DNA of 64,000 nucleotides from JBAVEL01 sp049587715 (GTDB taxonomy: Bacteria; Bacteroidota; Ignavibacteria; UBA10030; UBA6906): NCBI GenBank assembly GCA_049587715.1, contig JBAVEL010000003.1:1-64000 (forward strand), in the 5' to 3' direction. Below are positions 33,536 through 42,436 of the stretch, piece by piece (position 1 is the stretch's first letter; the number at the start of each line of letters is the position of its first letter). A model generated the notes under the pieces. The model was not told the DNA's origin. It saw nothing but the letters and a program-made list of their open reading frames with translations, and searched no databases. A program made the translations under genes and the position numbers.

Positions 33536-34237
33536 ATGGGGAGACTCCTGGTCGCCCGGCTGGGGCGCACGGCGTATGAGGAGTGCTGGGATCTCCAGCG
33601 GCGCCTCTTCGAGGCCCGGGCGGCGGGCCGGGTGCCCGATCTCCTTCTCCTGACCGAGCATGACCACGTGTACACGATCGGGAAGGGGGGGAATGCGGCA
33701 CACCTCCTGGCCGGGGAGGAGGAGCTCCGCCACAGGGGCGTGACCGTGGTGATGAACGACAGGGGGGGCGACATCACCTACCACGGTCCGGGCCAGCTTG
33801 TGGGCTATCCCATCCTGGACCTGAAGGAACACGGCCGGGACCTCCACCGGTACCTGCGGGACCTGGAGGAGGCGGTGATCCGCACCCTGGGCGCCTTCGG
33901 GATTGCGGCCGAACGGCTGGAGCCCTACACGGGCGTCTGGACAGGGGGGGAGAAGCTCTGCGCCATCGGGGTGAAGACCTCCCGGTGGGTGACCATGCAC
34001 GGGTTTGCCCTGAACGTGGACCCGGACCTGGGCTGGTTCGGGAGGATCATCCCCTGCGGTATCTTTGAGCGGGGGGTCACCTCCATGGCGGCCGTCTTGG
34101 GAAGGCCGGTGCCGATAACCCGGGTGGAAGAGGTGCTCATCGGCGAGTTTGCGGCCGTCTTCGGCGCCGAGCCCGAGCCGGTGGACGGCGGGCGGGTTGC
34201 GGAGGGCGACTTCGCAGAGGCCCCCAGGTTTTCCTGA
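33536..34237 (+). CDS. lipB: Octanoyl-ACP:protein N-octanoyltransferase LipB
   Basis: A 233-residue enzyme with the conserved RGGDITYHGPGQLVGYP region (76-92), catalytic K147 in AIGVK and acyl-accepting C174 in IPCGI. It places octanoate from acyl carrier protein on the E2 lysine; LipA at the end of the locus then inserts sulfur. Starts 8 bp after lpdA, so it is co-transcribed. Confidence 0.93.
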   Translation: MGRLLVARLGRTAYEECWDLQRRLFEARAAGRVPDLLLLTEHDHVYTIGKGGNAAHLLAGEEELRHRGVTVVMNDRGGDITYHGPGQLVGYPILDLKEHGRDLHRYLRDLEEAVIRTLGAFGIAAERLEPYTGVWTGGEKLCAIGVKTSRWVTMHGFALNVDPDLGWFGRIIPCGIFERGVTSMAAVLGRPVPITRVEEVLIGEFAAVFGAEPEPVDGGRVAEGDFAEAPRFS

Positions 34238-34262
34238 ACGAACCAAGCAGAACCATGGACCC

Positions 34263-36347
34263 ATGAGGCACGCAACGCACACGGAAAAAGAGAAACATGC
34301 CGGGAACCCCGCGTCCCCTCCCCGTGAAACGGGGGCCCTTGCCGCGCTCCCGCGCGAGAGGATTCTGGAGGCCTACCGGAACTCGGTGGCTGCGCGCCTG
34401 ATCGACGAGAAGATATTGATTCTGGTGAAGCAGGGGAAGTGCTTCTTTCACATCGGGGGGTCGGGACACGAGATCGCCCAGACGGCCTCCGCCCTGGCCC
34501 TCCGGCCCGGGCGGGACTGGGCCTATCCCTACTACCGGGACCTGGCCTTCTCGCTCCAGTTCGGCTACACCGTGGAGGAGGTCATGCTGGAGGCGCTCCA
34601 CCGGAAGGGAGGTCCCGCGAGCGACGGGTTCGCCATGCCCTTTCACTACGGGAGGAAGCCGTCCCGCATCGTCTCCCAGTCCAGCCCCACGGGCACCCAG
34701 TACCTCCAGGCGGTGGGCACGGCCATGGGGGCCGTGAAGGCGGGCCTGGACGAGGTGGTGTACGTCTCTTCGGGAGAGGGTTCCACCAGCGAGGGGGAGT
34801 TCCACGAGGCCCTGAACTGGGCCGTGCGCGGCAGGTACCCCGTCATTTTTCTGATTCAGAACAACCGCTACGCCATCTCCGTGCCGGTGACCGACCAGGT
34901 GGCGGGTTCCTCGGTGCACGAGATGGTGGCCGGCTACCGGGGGCTGGGCCGCGCCCGCGTGGACGGGTGCGACGCGGGGGCCGTGTACGAGGCAATGGGC
35001 GAGGCGGTCCGCCGGGCGCGGGCGGGGGAGGGACCCAGCGTGATCGAGGCCGACGTGGTGCGCCTCCTTCCGCATTCCTCTTCGGACGACCACAGGAAAT
35101 ACAGGAGCGAGGCGGACCTGGAGCAGGACCGCAGGAACGATCCCCTCCCCCGCTTCGAGGCGTTTCTGGCCGCGCACGGGATCCTGGACACCTCGGGCGC
35201 CGAGGCAGTCCGGAAGGAGCTCAAAGAGCGCATCGACAGGGCGGCGGAGGCGGCCGAGGCGGCGCCCATCCCCCGCGCCGGGGAGCTGGAGCTGCACGTG
35301 TATGCGCCTGCGCCTTCCTCCCCGCAGCAGGCGGTGGATCCTCCTCCCGAGGGGCCCCGGGTGGTGCTGGTGGATGCGGTGAACCACGCCCTGGCCGAGG
35401 AGATGGAGCGGAACCCCGGCATGCTCGTGTACGGGGAGGATGTGGCGGGGAACAAGGGCGGGGTGTTTACCGCCACCCGCGGCCTCACGGCCCGGTTCGG
35501 GGAGAAACGGGTCTTCAACTCCCCCCTGGCCGAAGCCAGCATCGTGGGAACCGCCTTCGGACTCGCCGTGCGGGGGGACTTCCGCCCGGTGGTGGAGATC
35601 CAGTTCGGCGACTACATCTGGCCCGCCTTCATGCAGATACGGGATGAGGTGGCCATGCTGCGCTTCCGGTCCGCGGGGACCTGGACCTGCCCCATGGTGA
35701 TACGGGTTGCGGTGGGAGGGTACATCCACGGGGGGCTCTACCACAGCCAGTCCATCGAAGCGTTCTTCACGCACATTCCCGGGCTGCGCGTGGTGTTTCC
35801 CTCCACGGCTGCGGATGCCAAGGGTCTTCTGAAGACGGCCTGCAGGGCCGACGACCCCGTGTTGTTCCTGGAGCACAAGGGGCTCTACCGGCAGGCGTTT
35901 GCCGCATCTCCCGAGCCCCCCGCGGACTACCTGATTCCGTTCGGATGCGCGCGCACCCGGCGCGAGGGTTCGGACCTGACGGTCGTCTCCTGGGGGATGC
36001 CCGTGCAACGCTGTCTGGATGCCGCCGGGCATCTGGCCGGCTCGCACGGGGTCCAGGCGGAGGTGCTGGACCTGAGGACCCTGAATCCCCTGGACACGGA
36101 CGCCGTGCTTGCGTCGGTGAGGAAGACGGGGAAGGTGCTCATCGTGCATGAAGACACCCTGACGGGGGGTTTCGGGGCGGAGATTGCCGCCCTGGTGGCG
36201 GAGGAGGCCTTCGAGCATCTGGATGCACCCGTGCGGCGCGTGGCGGCCCGGGACACGCCCGTCCCGTACGGTCCCGAGCTGGAGGGGGCGATGCTCCCGC
36301 AGGAGACGGGGATCCTGCGGGCGATGGAGGAGCTGACCCGGTATTGA
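34263..36347 (+). CDS. Fused alpha-beta E1 of a branched-chain/2-oxo-acid dehydrogenase
   Basis: A 694-residue thiamine-diphosphate enzyme made of an alpha half (about 30-350) and a beta half (about 390-694) joined by a Pro/Ala-rich linker. The alpha half has HIGGSGHE and a TPP motif GEGSTSEGEFHEALNWA...NN (GEG in place of the more usual GDG); the beta half has YGEDVAGNKGG, FNSPLAEASIVG and VHEDTLTGGFGAEI. It decarboxylates a 2-oxo acid and passes the acyl group to E2 lipoamide; 2-oxoisovalerate-type substrates are the usual ones for fused forms. A second, split E1 follows at once. ATG 34263 is the first in-frame start after lipB; its ribosome-binding site is weak. Confidence 0.88.
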   Translation: MRHATHTEKEKHAGNPASPPRETGALAALPRERILEAYRNSVAARLIDEKILILVKQGKCFFHIGGSGHEIAQTASALALRPGRDWAYPYYRDLAFSLQFGYTVEEVMLEALHRKGGPASDGFAMPFHYGRKPSRIVSQSSPTGTQYLQAVGTAMGAVKAGLDEVVYVSSGEGSTSEGEFHEALNWAVRGRYPVIFLIQNNRYAISVPVTDQVAGSSVHEMVAGYRGLGRARVDGCDAGAVYEAMGEAVRRARAGEGPSVIEADVVRLLPHSSSDDHRKYRSEADLEQDRRNDPLPRFEAFLAAHGILDTSGAEAVRKELKERIDRAAEAAEAAPIPRAGELELHVYAPAPSSPQQAVDPPPEGPRVVLVDAVNHALAEEMERNPGMLVYGEDVAGNKGGVFTATRGLTARFGEKRVFNSPLAEASIVGTAFGLAVRGDFRPVVEIQFGDYIWPAFMQIRDEVAMLRFRSAGTWTCPMVIRVAVGGYIHGGLYHSQSIEAFFTHIPGLRVVFPSTAADAKGLLKTACRADDPVLFLEHKGLYRQAFAASPEPPADYLIPFGCARTRREGSDLTVVSWGMPVQRCLDAAGHLAGSHGVQAEVLDLRTLNPLDTDAVLASVRKTGKVLIVHEDTLTGGFGAEIAALVAEEAFEHLDAPVRRVAARDTPVPYGPELEGAMLPQETGILRAMEELTRY

Positions 36348-36355
36348 GGGGAGCC

Positions 36356-37363
36356 ATGGCGCGCGCACACACGACATCCGTCCCCCACAAACGCCCGCAC
36401 GCGGGGCTCTCCACCGAGCAACGGCTGGAGCTCTACTATTTCATGCGGCTCACGCGGGAGTGCGACAACACCATTCTCCGGCTCTACCGGCAGGGGGTGA
36501 TGGTGGGAGGGGCCTACACGGGAAGGGGGAACGAGGCCACGGCTGTGGGGAGCGCCTACGCCCTGGAGGAGGGGGATTACCTGTTTCCCATGCACCGGGA
36601 CCTGGGGGCCCATCTGGTAAAGGGGCAGACCCTCCGGAACGTTTTCCTGCAGCACCTGGGGCGGAGCGGGGGGCCCACCCGGGGCCGGGACGGAACGGGG
36701 CACTATGCCGATCCGGAGCTCCGCATCTACGGAAACGTGAGCCACCTGGCCGCCATGATTCCCGTGGCCGCCGGTGTGGCGCTGGCCGTGCGGATGAAGA
36801 AGGAGCCCCATGTCGTGCTGACATATATCGGCGACGGGGGATGCAACGTGGGGGATTTCCACGAGGGCCTCAACTTTGCCGCGGCGCTTTCCCTTCCCCT
36901 GGTGCTGATCATAGAGAACAATCAGTTTGCCTATACCACCCCCGTCCACCGTCAGACCGCCGCCCAGCGGCTCTCGGACCGGGCTGCGGGCTACGGCATT
37001 CCGGGGCGCACCATCGACGGGACCGACGTGATGAAGGTGTACGAAACCACCCAGGAGGCCGTGGAAAGGGCCCGGAGGGGGGAGGGACCCACCCTCATCG
37101 AGTCCATCACGATGCGGATGGGGGGACACTCCGCCTCGGACGACGCATCCTACGTCCCGGCCGGGATGCTCGAGGAGTGGGCGAAGAAGGATCCCATCCA
37201 GCGTCTGGAGCGGGAGCTCCTGAACGAGAGGATCCTGAACGAGACCGTGATGAAGGACCTGGAGGCGAAGATCGCCGGGGGTCTGGATGACGCCATCCGG
37301 CACGCCGTGGCGGACCCGTATCCGCCGGGGCCGGATGCGGAACGGGGGGTCTTTGCGCCGTGA
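36356..37363 (+). CDS. pdhA: 2-oxo-acid (pyruvate-type) dehydrogenase E1 alpha subunit
   Basis: A 335-residue TPP enzyme with the full motif GDGGCNVGDFHEGLNFA...ENN (GDG near 157-159), YRDL-like MHRDLGAHL (about 77-85) and MGGHSASDD with phosphorylation-loop-type serines. It pairs with the next gene to form the alpha2beta2 E1. Whether pyruvate or a branched-chain oxo acid is used cannot be read from sequence alone. ATG 36356 follows GAGGGGAG; a TTG 12 bases earlier overlaps the previous stop but is less likely. Confidence 0.85.
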   Translation: MARAHTTSVPHKRPHAGLSTEQRLELYYFMRLTRECDNTILRLYRQGVMVGGAYTGRGNEATAVGSAYALEEGDYLFPMHRDLGAHLVKGQTLRNVFLQHLGRSGGPTRGRDGTGHYADPELRIYGNVSHLAAMIPVAAGVALAVRMKKEPHVVLTYIGDGGCNVGDFHEGLNFAAALSLPLVLIIENNQFAYTTPVHRQTAAQRLSDRAAGYGIPGRTIDGTDVMKVYETTQEAVERARRGEGPTLIESITMRMGGHSASDDASYVPAGMLEEWAKKDPIQRLERELLNERILNETVMKDLEAKIAGGLDDAIRHAVADPYPPGPDAERGVFAP

Positions 37364-38340
37364 GCCGGACCCTCACATACATCGAGGCGATTGCGGAGGG
37401 GATGTGGGAGGAGATGGAGCGGGACCCCGCCGTGTTCCTCCTGGGGGAGGACATCGGGGTCTCGGGGGGCGCGTTCAAGGCCACGAAGGGCTTCCTGGAG
37501 AAGTTCGGCCAGGAGCGGGTTCTGGATACCCCCCTCTCGGAGGCGGCCATCATCGGGGCGGCCACGGGCGCAGCCCTGGCGGGAATGCGGCCCGTGGCGG
37601 AGATGCAGTTCGCCGATTTCGTGACCTGCGGGTTCAATCAACTCGTGGTGAACACCTCCCGGATCCACTACCGGTGGGGGATTCCCGTGCCCCTGGTGGT
37701 GCGGCTTCCCGCGGGGGGATACATTCACGGGGGCCCCTATCACTCGGCCTGCCCCGAGGGCTGGTTCTTCCACGTTCCGGGACTCAGGATTGTGGCCCCT
37801 TCCACACCCGCCGACGCCAAAGGCCTCATGAAGACGGCCATCAGGGACGACAACCCCGTGCTCTTTGTGGAGTACAAACACCTCTACCGGCGGGCGAAGG
37901 GGGAGATCCCCGGGGGGGAGCATCTGGTGGAGATGGGCAGCGGGGTCGTGCGCCGGGAGGGATCGGACATTGGAATCATCAGCTACGGCTCCACGGTTCC
38001 GATGTGCCTGGAGGCGGCGGAGCGGCTTGCGCATGAGGAAGGGGTGGAATGCACCGTGGCGGATCTGCGCAGCCTCCAGCCCCTCGACCGGGACCTGATC
38101 CTGCGCGTGGCGGCGGACACGGGGCGCGTGCTGGTGGTGCACGAGGACAACCTGACGGGAGGGATCGGGGCCGAGATCGCAGCCCTCGTGGCGGACGGGG
38201 CCTGGGCCTCCCTGGATGCGCCCGTGAAGCGTCTGGGCGCGCTGGACACGCCGGTCCCCTTTGCCCCCACCCTGGAAGAGCATTGCCTGCCGGATGCGGA
38301 GAAGATCCACGCCGCGCTCCAATCGCTCGCCCGCATCTGA
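37360..38340 (+). CDS. pdhB: 2-oxo-acid (pyruvate-type) dehydrogenase E1 beta subunit
   Basis: A 326-residue transketolase-like subunit: GEDIGVSGGAFKAT (about 28-41), LDTPLSEAAIIGAATGAA, MQFADF, and C-terminal VVHEDNLTGGIGAEIAA. GTG 37360 overlaps the alpha-subunit stop (GTGA), which supports stoichiometric synthesis. It is similar in order and motifs to the beta half of the fused E1 two genes upstream, so one probably arose by duplication of the other or both came from one family. Confidence 0.88.
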   Translation: MSRTLTYIEAIAEGMWEEMERDPAVFLLGEDIGVSGGAFKATKGFLEKFGQERVLDTPLSEAAIIGAATGAALAGMRPVAEMQFADFVTCGFNQLVVNTSRIHYRWGIPVPLVVRLPAGGYIHGGPYHSACPEGWFFHVPGLRIVAPSTPADAKGLMKTAIRDDNPVLFVEYKHLYRRAKGEIPGGEHLVEMGSGVVRREGSDIGIISYGSTVPMCLEAAERLAHEEGVECTVADLRSLQPLDRDLILRVAADTGRVLVVHEDNLTGGIGAEIAALVADGAWASLDAPVKRLGALDTPVPFAPTLEEHCLPDAEKIHAALQSLARI

Positions 38341-38365
38341 ATCTGAACCTGAGAGGAGAACCGCA

Positions 38366-39649
38366 ATGGCACGGATGGAAGTCGTGATGCCCCAGATGGG
38401 CGAGAGCATCGCCGAGGGGACCATCGTGAAGTGGCACAAGAAGCCGGGAGATCCGATACGGAAGGACGAGACGCTCCTGGAGATCAGCACCGACAAGGTG
38501 GATTCCGAGATTCCCTCCCCCGCCGCGGGCGTGGTGGCCGAGATCGTGGTGGCGGAGCAGAAGACGGTGCCCGTGCGGACCGTGATCGCCTACATCGAGA
38601 CGGACGCCGCAGCGGCTCCGGCCGCCCCCGCGCCACCCTCCCCGAAGGCGGAGGCGACCCCCGCGCAGGCCCCTGCACCGGCCGGGGTGCCGGGTCCCGC
38701 GTCCCCCCCCGCCACGCGTCCAGAGGGAGGGGCCGGGTTCTTCTCCCCCCTCGTGATGAACATCGCCCGGACCGAGGGGGTGTCCATGACGGAGCTGGAG
38801 GGGATTCCCGGCACCGGGGAGTCGGGACGCGTGACGAAGAAGGATGTCCTTGCATATGTGGAAGCCCGAAAGAAGGGGGCGGCCCACGCCGTCTCCAGGG
38901 GCGTGGTGGCGAAGCCCGTGGAGGCGCCTGAGCTGCGCGCCAAATACCCCGCCCCCCAGCACGAAATCCTGCAGATGAGCAACGTGCTGGTCCGGATGTC
39001 GGAGCACATGGTGCGAAGCGTCCAGACCTCTCCCCATGTGGCGGCAATCCACGAGGTGGACATGACCGCCGTGGCCCGCCACCGGACGGATCACGCGGAG
39101 GCCTTCCTGAAGCGGGAGGGTTTCAAGCTCACCTTCATGCCCTACGTGATCGAGGCGGTGGTGCACGCCCTCAAGAAATTCCCCCTGGTGAACAGCTCGG
39201 TGGAGGGGGACAAGATCATCCGGAAGACCTACGTGAACATCGGCATCGCCGTCGCCTCCGAGAACGGCCTGATCGTGCCGGTGATACGGAACGCGGAGGA
39301 GAAGAACTTCCTGGGTCTTGCCCGCGCCCTGGACGACCTGGCCTCCCGCACACGCTCCAAGCGCCTCACCCCCGATGACATCCAGGGAGGCACCTTCTCC
39401 ATCTCCAACTATGGGGTGTTCGGAACCATGATCGGCACCCCCATCATTTCCCAGCCCCAGGTGGCCATCCTGGGAACGGGCGCCGTCCGGAAACGGGTGG
39501 CGGTGATGGATGACGCCCTTGCCATCCGGTCCATCGCCTACTTCACCCTCTCCTTCGACCACAGGATCGTGGACGGGGCCCTGGGAGGTTCGTTCCTGGA
39601 AGAGGTGGTGCAGCACCTGCAGAACTTCGATCCGGGGAGGAAGCTCTGA
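38366..39649 (+). CDS. Dihydrolipoamide acyltransferase (E2)
   Basis: A 427-residue core protein with three domains: one lipoyl domain (1-80) with the lipoylated Lys at 44 in STDKVDSEI; a long Ala/Pro linker; a peripheral subunit-binding domain (about 125-165, ARTEGV...GRVTKKDV); and the catalytic domain (about 195-427) with the active-site SFDHRIVDG (H399, D403). It accepts acyl groups from E1. Only one E2 gene serves two E1 types in this locus. GAGAGGAG precedes ATG 38366. Stop overlaps lipA start by one base. Confidence 0.93.
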   Translation: MARMEVVMPQMGESIAEGTIVKWHKKPGDPIRKDETLLEISTDKVDSEIPSPAAGVVAEIVVAEQKTVPVRTVIAYIETDAAAAPAAPAPPSPKAEATPAQAPAPAGVPGPASPPATRPEGGAGFFSPLVMNIARTEGVSMTELEGIPGTGESGRVTKKDVLAYVEARKKGAAHAVSRGVVAKPVEAPELRAKYPAPQHEILQMSNVLVRMSEHMVRSVQTSPHVAAIHEVDMTAVARHRTDHAEAFLKREGFKLTFMPYVIEAVVHALKKFPLVNSSVEGDKIIRKTYVNIGIAVASENGLIVPVIRNAEEKNFLGLARALDDLASRTRSKRLTPDDIQGGTFSISNYGVFGTMIGTPIISQPQVAILGTGAVRKRVAVMDDALAIRSIAYFTLSFDHRIVDGALGGSFLEEVVQHLQNFDPGRKL

Positions 39650-40548
39650 TGGCGGCACCGCCGCCGACCCGACCCGGGGGGCACGCCCCCAGACCTCCCT
39701 GGCTGAAGGTCCGGCTCCCCTCGGGGGAGAACTACGCGCGTCTCACCTCCCTCATGGAGCGGAAGGGCCTGCACACGGTCTGCCGGGAGGCCCGCTGTCC
39801 CAACATGGGGGAGTGCTGGGACTCGGGGACCGCCACCTTCATGATTCTGGGCGATGTGTGCACCCGCTCCTGCGGCTTCTGCGCCGTGAAGACGGGGCGG
39901 CCGGGGGAGGTGGACGCAGAGGAACCCCGCCGGGTGGCCGAGGCCGTCCGGCTCATGGGGGTGCGGTATGCGGTCGTGACCTCGGTGACGAGGGACGATC
40001 TGCCGGACGGGGGCGCAGGTCTCTTTGCGAAGACCATAGGGGAGATCCGCCGCCTGAATCCGGGTGTGCGGATCGAGGTGCTGATTCCCGACTTCAGGGG
40101 GAGCGAGGCGGCCCTCGAGACCGTGGCGGCGGCCCGTCCCGATGTGCTGAACCACAACGTGGAGACCGTCCCCCGCCTCTACCCCTCGGTGAGGCCCCGG
40201 GCCCGGTATGAGAGGAGTCTGGAGGTCCTGGCCATGGCCTCCCGGCGGGGCATGGCGGCAAAAAGCGGCCTGATGCTGGGTCTGGGGGAGACCCGGGAGG
40301 AAGTGGTGGATGTGCTGCGGGACCTGCGGGGTGCGGGATGCTCCCTGGTGACCCTGGGCCAGTACCTGCAGCCCACGAAGGCGCATCTCCCCGTGGAGAG
40401 GTTCCTTTCCCCCGGGGAGTTCCGGGCCCTGGGGGAAACGGCCCTGGAAATGGGATTCGCTCATGCGGCATCGGGGCCGCTGGTGAGAAGCTCGTACCAT
40501 GCGGAGCGCCAGGCCGACGCACATCCCGGAGGCCCCGCCGGGGGTTGA
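39649..40548 (+). CDS. lipA: Lipoyl synthase LipA
   Basis: A 299-residue radical SAM enzyme with both clusters: auxiliary C45, C50, C56 (CREARCPNMGEC) and SAM-binding C71, C75, C78 (CTRSCGFC). It inserts two sulfurs into octanoyl-E2. With lipB it makes the locus self-sufficient for lipoate assembly. The last Ser/Arg-rich C-terminal stretch is not conserved in the family. Its stop TGA lies within the -35 box of the rplM promoter. Confidence 0.95.
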   Translation: MAAPPPTRPGGHAPRPPWLKVRLPSGENYARLTSLMERKGLHTVCREARCPNMGECWDSGTATFMILGDVCTRSCGFCAVKTGRPGEVDAEEPRRVAEAVRLMGVRYAVVTSVTRDDLPDGGAGLFAKTIGEIRRLNPGVRIEVLIPDFRGSEAALETVAAARPDVLNHNVETVPRLYPSVRPRARYERSLEVLAMASRRGMAAKSGLMLGLGETREEVVDVLRDLRGAGCSLVTLGQYLQPTKAHLPVERFLSPGEFRALGETALEMGFAHAASGPLVRSSYHAERQADAHPGGPAGG

Positions 40549-40573
40549 CTCTCAGGCGGGGGTTTGCTACATT
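40545..40573 (+). promoter_or_regulatory. Sigma-70-like promoter of rplM-rpsI
   Basis: TTGACT (40545-40550), 17-bp spacer, TACATT (40568-40573). The -35 box contains the lipA stop codon. Predicted leader is about 40 bases. Confidence 0.7.
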
Positions 40574-40619
40574 TATTGGCTTTTTCACCCCGGTTTCATC
40601 TCTCACGACAGGTTGAGGC

Positions 40620-41075
40620 ATGGAGAAGGTCACCCGGTTTTTCAAGGGCACCGAAACGGAAAAGAAGTGGCATCTGGTGGATGCCGAGGGGAAGACGCTG
40701 GGGCGCGTGGCCACCCAGGTGGCGCGCCTTCTGCGCGGGAAGCACAAACCCGTCTTCACCCCCAATGCCGACCTGGGTGACTACGTGGTCGTGATCAACG
40801 CCGGGAAGGTGAAGCTGACCGGCAAGCGGGAGCAGTTGAAGACCTACTTCCACCACACGGGGTATCCCGGCGGGGCCACCACGACGGGCGTGCAGGATCT
40901 GCTCCGGCGCGATCCCGGGAAGGTGTTCGAGCACGCCATCCGGGGCATGCTCCCCCACAACCGCCTCGGGCGGCAGATCTTCAAGAAGCTGAAAGTGTAC
41001 GCGGGGCCCGAGCACCCGCACGCCGCGCAGAAGCCGGCGCCCCACGTCTCATCCAGCCCAGCACAAGGAGCCTGA
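40620..41075 (+). CDS. rplM: Large-subunit ribosomal protein L13 (uL13)
   Basis: A 151-residue protein with the L13 core: WHLVDAEGKTLGRVAT (about 16-31), ARLLRGKHKP, NAGKVKLTGKR, and GMLPHNRLGRQIFKKLKVYAGPEHPH. It helps assemble the 50S subunit early. A short Ala/Pro-rich C-terminal tail extends past the usual end. It is followed by rpsI after 6 bp, the standard L13-S9 pair. Confidence 0.96.
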   Translation: MEKVTRFFKGTETEKKWHLVDAEGKTLGRVATQVARLLRGKHKPVFTPNADLGDYVVVINAGKVKLTGKREQLKTYFHHTGYPGGATTTGVQDLLRRDPGKVFEHAIRGMLPHNRLGRQIFKKLKVYAGPEHPHAAQKPAPHVSSSPAQGA

Positions 41076-41081
41076 TAGGCG

Positions 41082-41474
41082 ATGCAGCCGCAAACCAAGT
41101 TGGCCGTCGGCCGGCGCAAGACCTCGGTGGCGCGTGTGTTGCTCGCCCCGGGAGCCGGCCGGATCACGGTGAACCGCCGCACCCTCGAGAACTACTTTCC
41201 CCTGGAGACGCAACGCGCCGACGTGGTGCGGCCCTTCGAGGTGACGCAGACCGCGGGCCGGTACGATGTCCGCGTCAAGGTGGAGGGAGGCGGACCCACG
41301 GGCCAGGTGGGGGCCATCTGCCTGGGAATCGCACGGGCGCTGGTGGAGGTGAGCGACGACCACCGGAGTCCCCTGCGGAATGCGGGACTGCTTACGCGCG
41401 ACCCGCGCATGGTGGAACGCAAGAAATACGGACAGAAGAAGGCGCGCAAGCGGTTCCAGTTCTCCAAGCGGTAA
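41082..41474 (+). CDS. rpsI: Small-subunit ribosomal protein S9 (uS9)
   Basis: A 130-residue protein with AVGRRKTSVARVLL (about 8-21), GGGPTGQVGAICLGIARAL and the conserved basic C-terminal end MVERKKYGQKKARKRFQFSKR (shown in part: KKARKRFQFSKR), whose final arginine/lysine tail reaches the P-site tRNA. Full length for the family. Confidence 0.96.
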   Translation: MQPQTKLAVGRRKTSVARVLLAPGAGRITVNRRTLENYFPLETQRADVVRPFEVTQTAGRYDVRVKVEGGGPTGQVGAICLGIARALVEVSDDHRSPLRNAGLLTRDPRMVERKKYGQKKARKRFQFSKR

Positions 41475-41508
41475 GCGCGCCGGTTTTTCATCACGCATAT
41501 CCTCCGAT

Positions 41509-41550
41509 TCCTCCGGGGGTGTCGCCGCCTGCGGCAGCGATCCCGGAGGG
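41509..41550 (+). promoter_or_regulatory. Leader hairpin upstream of rpsB (possible S2 autoregulatory element)
   Basis: In the 120-bp rpsI-rpsB gap, TCCTCCGGG (41509-41517) pairs with CCCGGAGGG (41542-41550). Inside, after a 3-base bulge, GTCGC (41521-41525) pairs with GCGAT (41537-41541) and GCC with GGC around a TGC loop. No T-tract follows, so it is not an intrinsic terminator. Its place just ahead of rpsB resembles leaders where S2 controls its own operon, but the structure does not match a class I can name. Confidence 0.5.
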
Positions 41551-41594
41551 AGGGGAAGAGGATAGAGGAATCAACCAACATAAGGAGTACACGG

Positions 41595-42359
41595 ATGCCG
41601 CGTGCCGAGCTCGCCGACCTGCTCACCGCGGGGTGTCATTTCGGACACCTGACCCGCCGCTGGAATCCCAAGATGCGCCCCTACATCTTCATGGAGCGCA
41701 ACGGGATTCACATCATCGACCTCAAGAAGACCCAGTCCTGCCTGGAAGACGCATGCAACGCCATCGCCAACATCGTGGCGGAGGGGAAGCGTGTCCTGTT
41801 TGTGGGCACCAAGAAGCAGGCCAAGGAGGTCATCCGGGAGGAGGCGGTGCGTTGCCAGCAGTTCTACGTCTCGGAGCGCTGGCTGGGCGGGTCTCTCACC
41901 AACTTCACGACGATCCGGAAGAGCGTCAAACGGCTGACGAACATCGAGAAGATGGAGAGCGACGGGACCTTCGACAAGATCACCAAGAAGGAGGGGCTCT
42001 TCCTCCAGCGCGAGAAGGACAAGCTGAACGATGTGCTCTCGGGGGTGGTGGACATGACCCGGCTGCCGGGGGCCCTGTTCGTGGTGGACATCAAGAAGGA
42101 AGCCATCGCCGTCAAGGAATCGCGCCGGCTGGGAATCCCCGTGTTCGCCATTGTGGATACAAACTGCGATCCCGAGAACGTGGACTTCGTGATTCCCGCC
42201 AACGACGACGCCATCAAGTCCATCCAGATCGTTGCCAAGGCCTTTACGGACGCGGTGGTGGAGGGGCGGGAGCGGGCATCCTCGCGTCAGATGGAGACGG
42301 CGGTGGAGACCGAGGCCCGCGAGCGGGAAGGGGCGGGGGAGAAACCCTCCCAGGGTTGA
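41595..42359 (+). CDS. rpsB: Small-subunit ribosomal protein S2 (uS2)
   Basis: A 254-residue protein: LLTAGCHFGHLTRRWNPKM (about 8-26), GTKKQAKEVI, RWLGGSLTNF and DTNCDPENVDFVIPANDDAI with the usual order. It binds S1 and completes the 30S. AAGGAG lies 8 bases before the ATG, behind a hairpin-bearing leader. The acidic C-terminal tail is variable in the family. Directly after its stop a 6-bp hairpin (CCCCCG 42362-42367 / CGGGGG 42373-42378) precedes tsf. Confidence 0.96.
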   Translation: MPRAELADLLTAGCHFGHLTRRWNPKMRPYIFMERNGIHIIDLKKTQSCLEDACNAIANIVAEGKRVLFVGTKKQAKEVIREEAVRCQQFYVSERWLGGSLTNFTTIRKSVKRLTNIEKMESDGTFDKITKKEGLFLQREKDKLNDVLSGVVDMTRLPGALFVVDIKKEAIAVKESRRLGIPVFAIVDTNCDPENVDFVIPANDDAIKSIQIVAKAFTDAVVEGRERASSRQMETAVETEAREREGAGEKPSQG

Positions 42360-42436
42360 AGCCCCCGGATGGCGGGGGAATGCGGCGGCGGGCGGGGCGA
42401 CGCCCGGGACGGATACTCTCAGACAGGACGAATACC

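Noticed and set aside
41519..42436. Upstream extension of the tsf frame over rpsB
   Set aside because: The extension runs out of phase through a complete rpsB gene; the conserved tsf N terminus starts at 42437.
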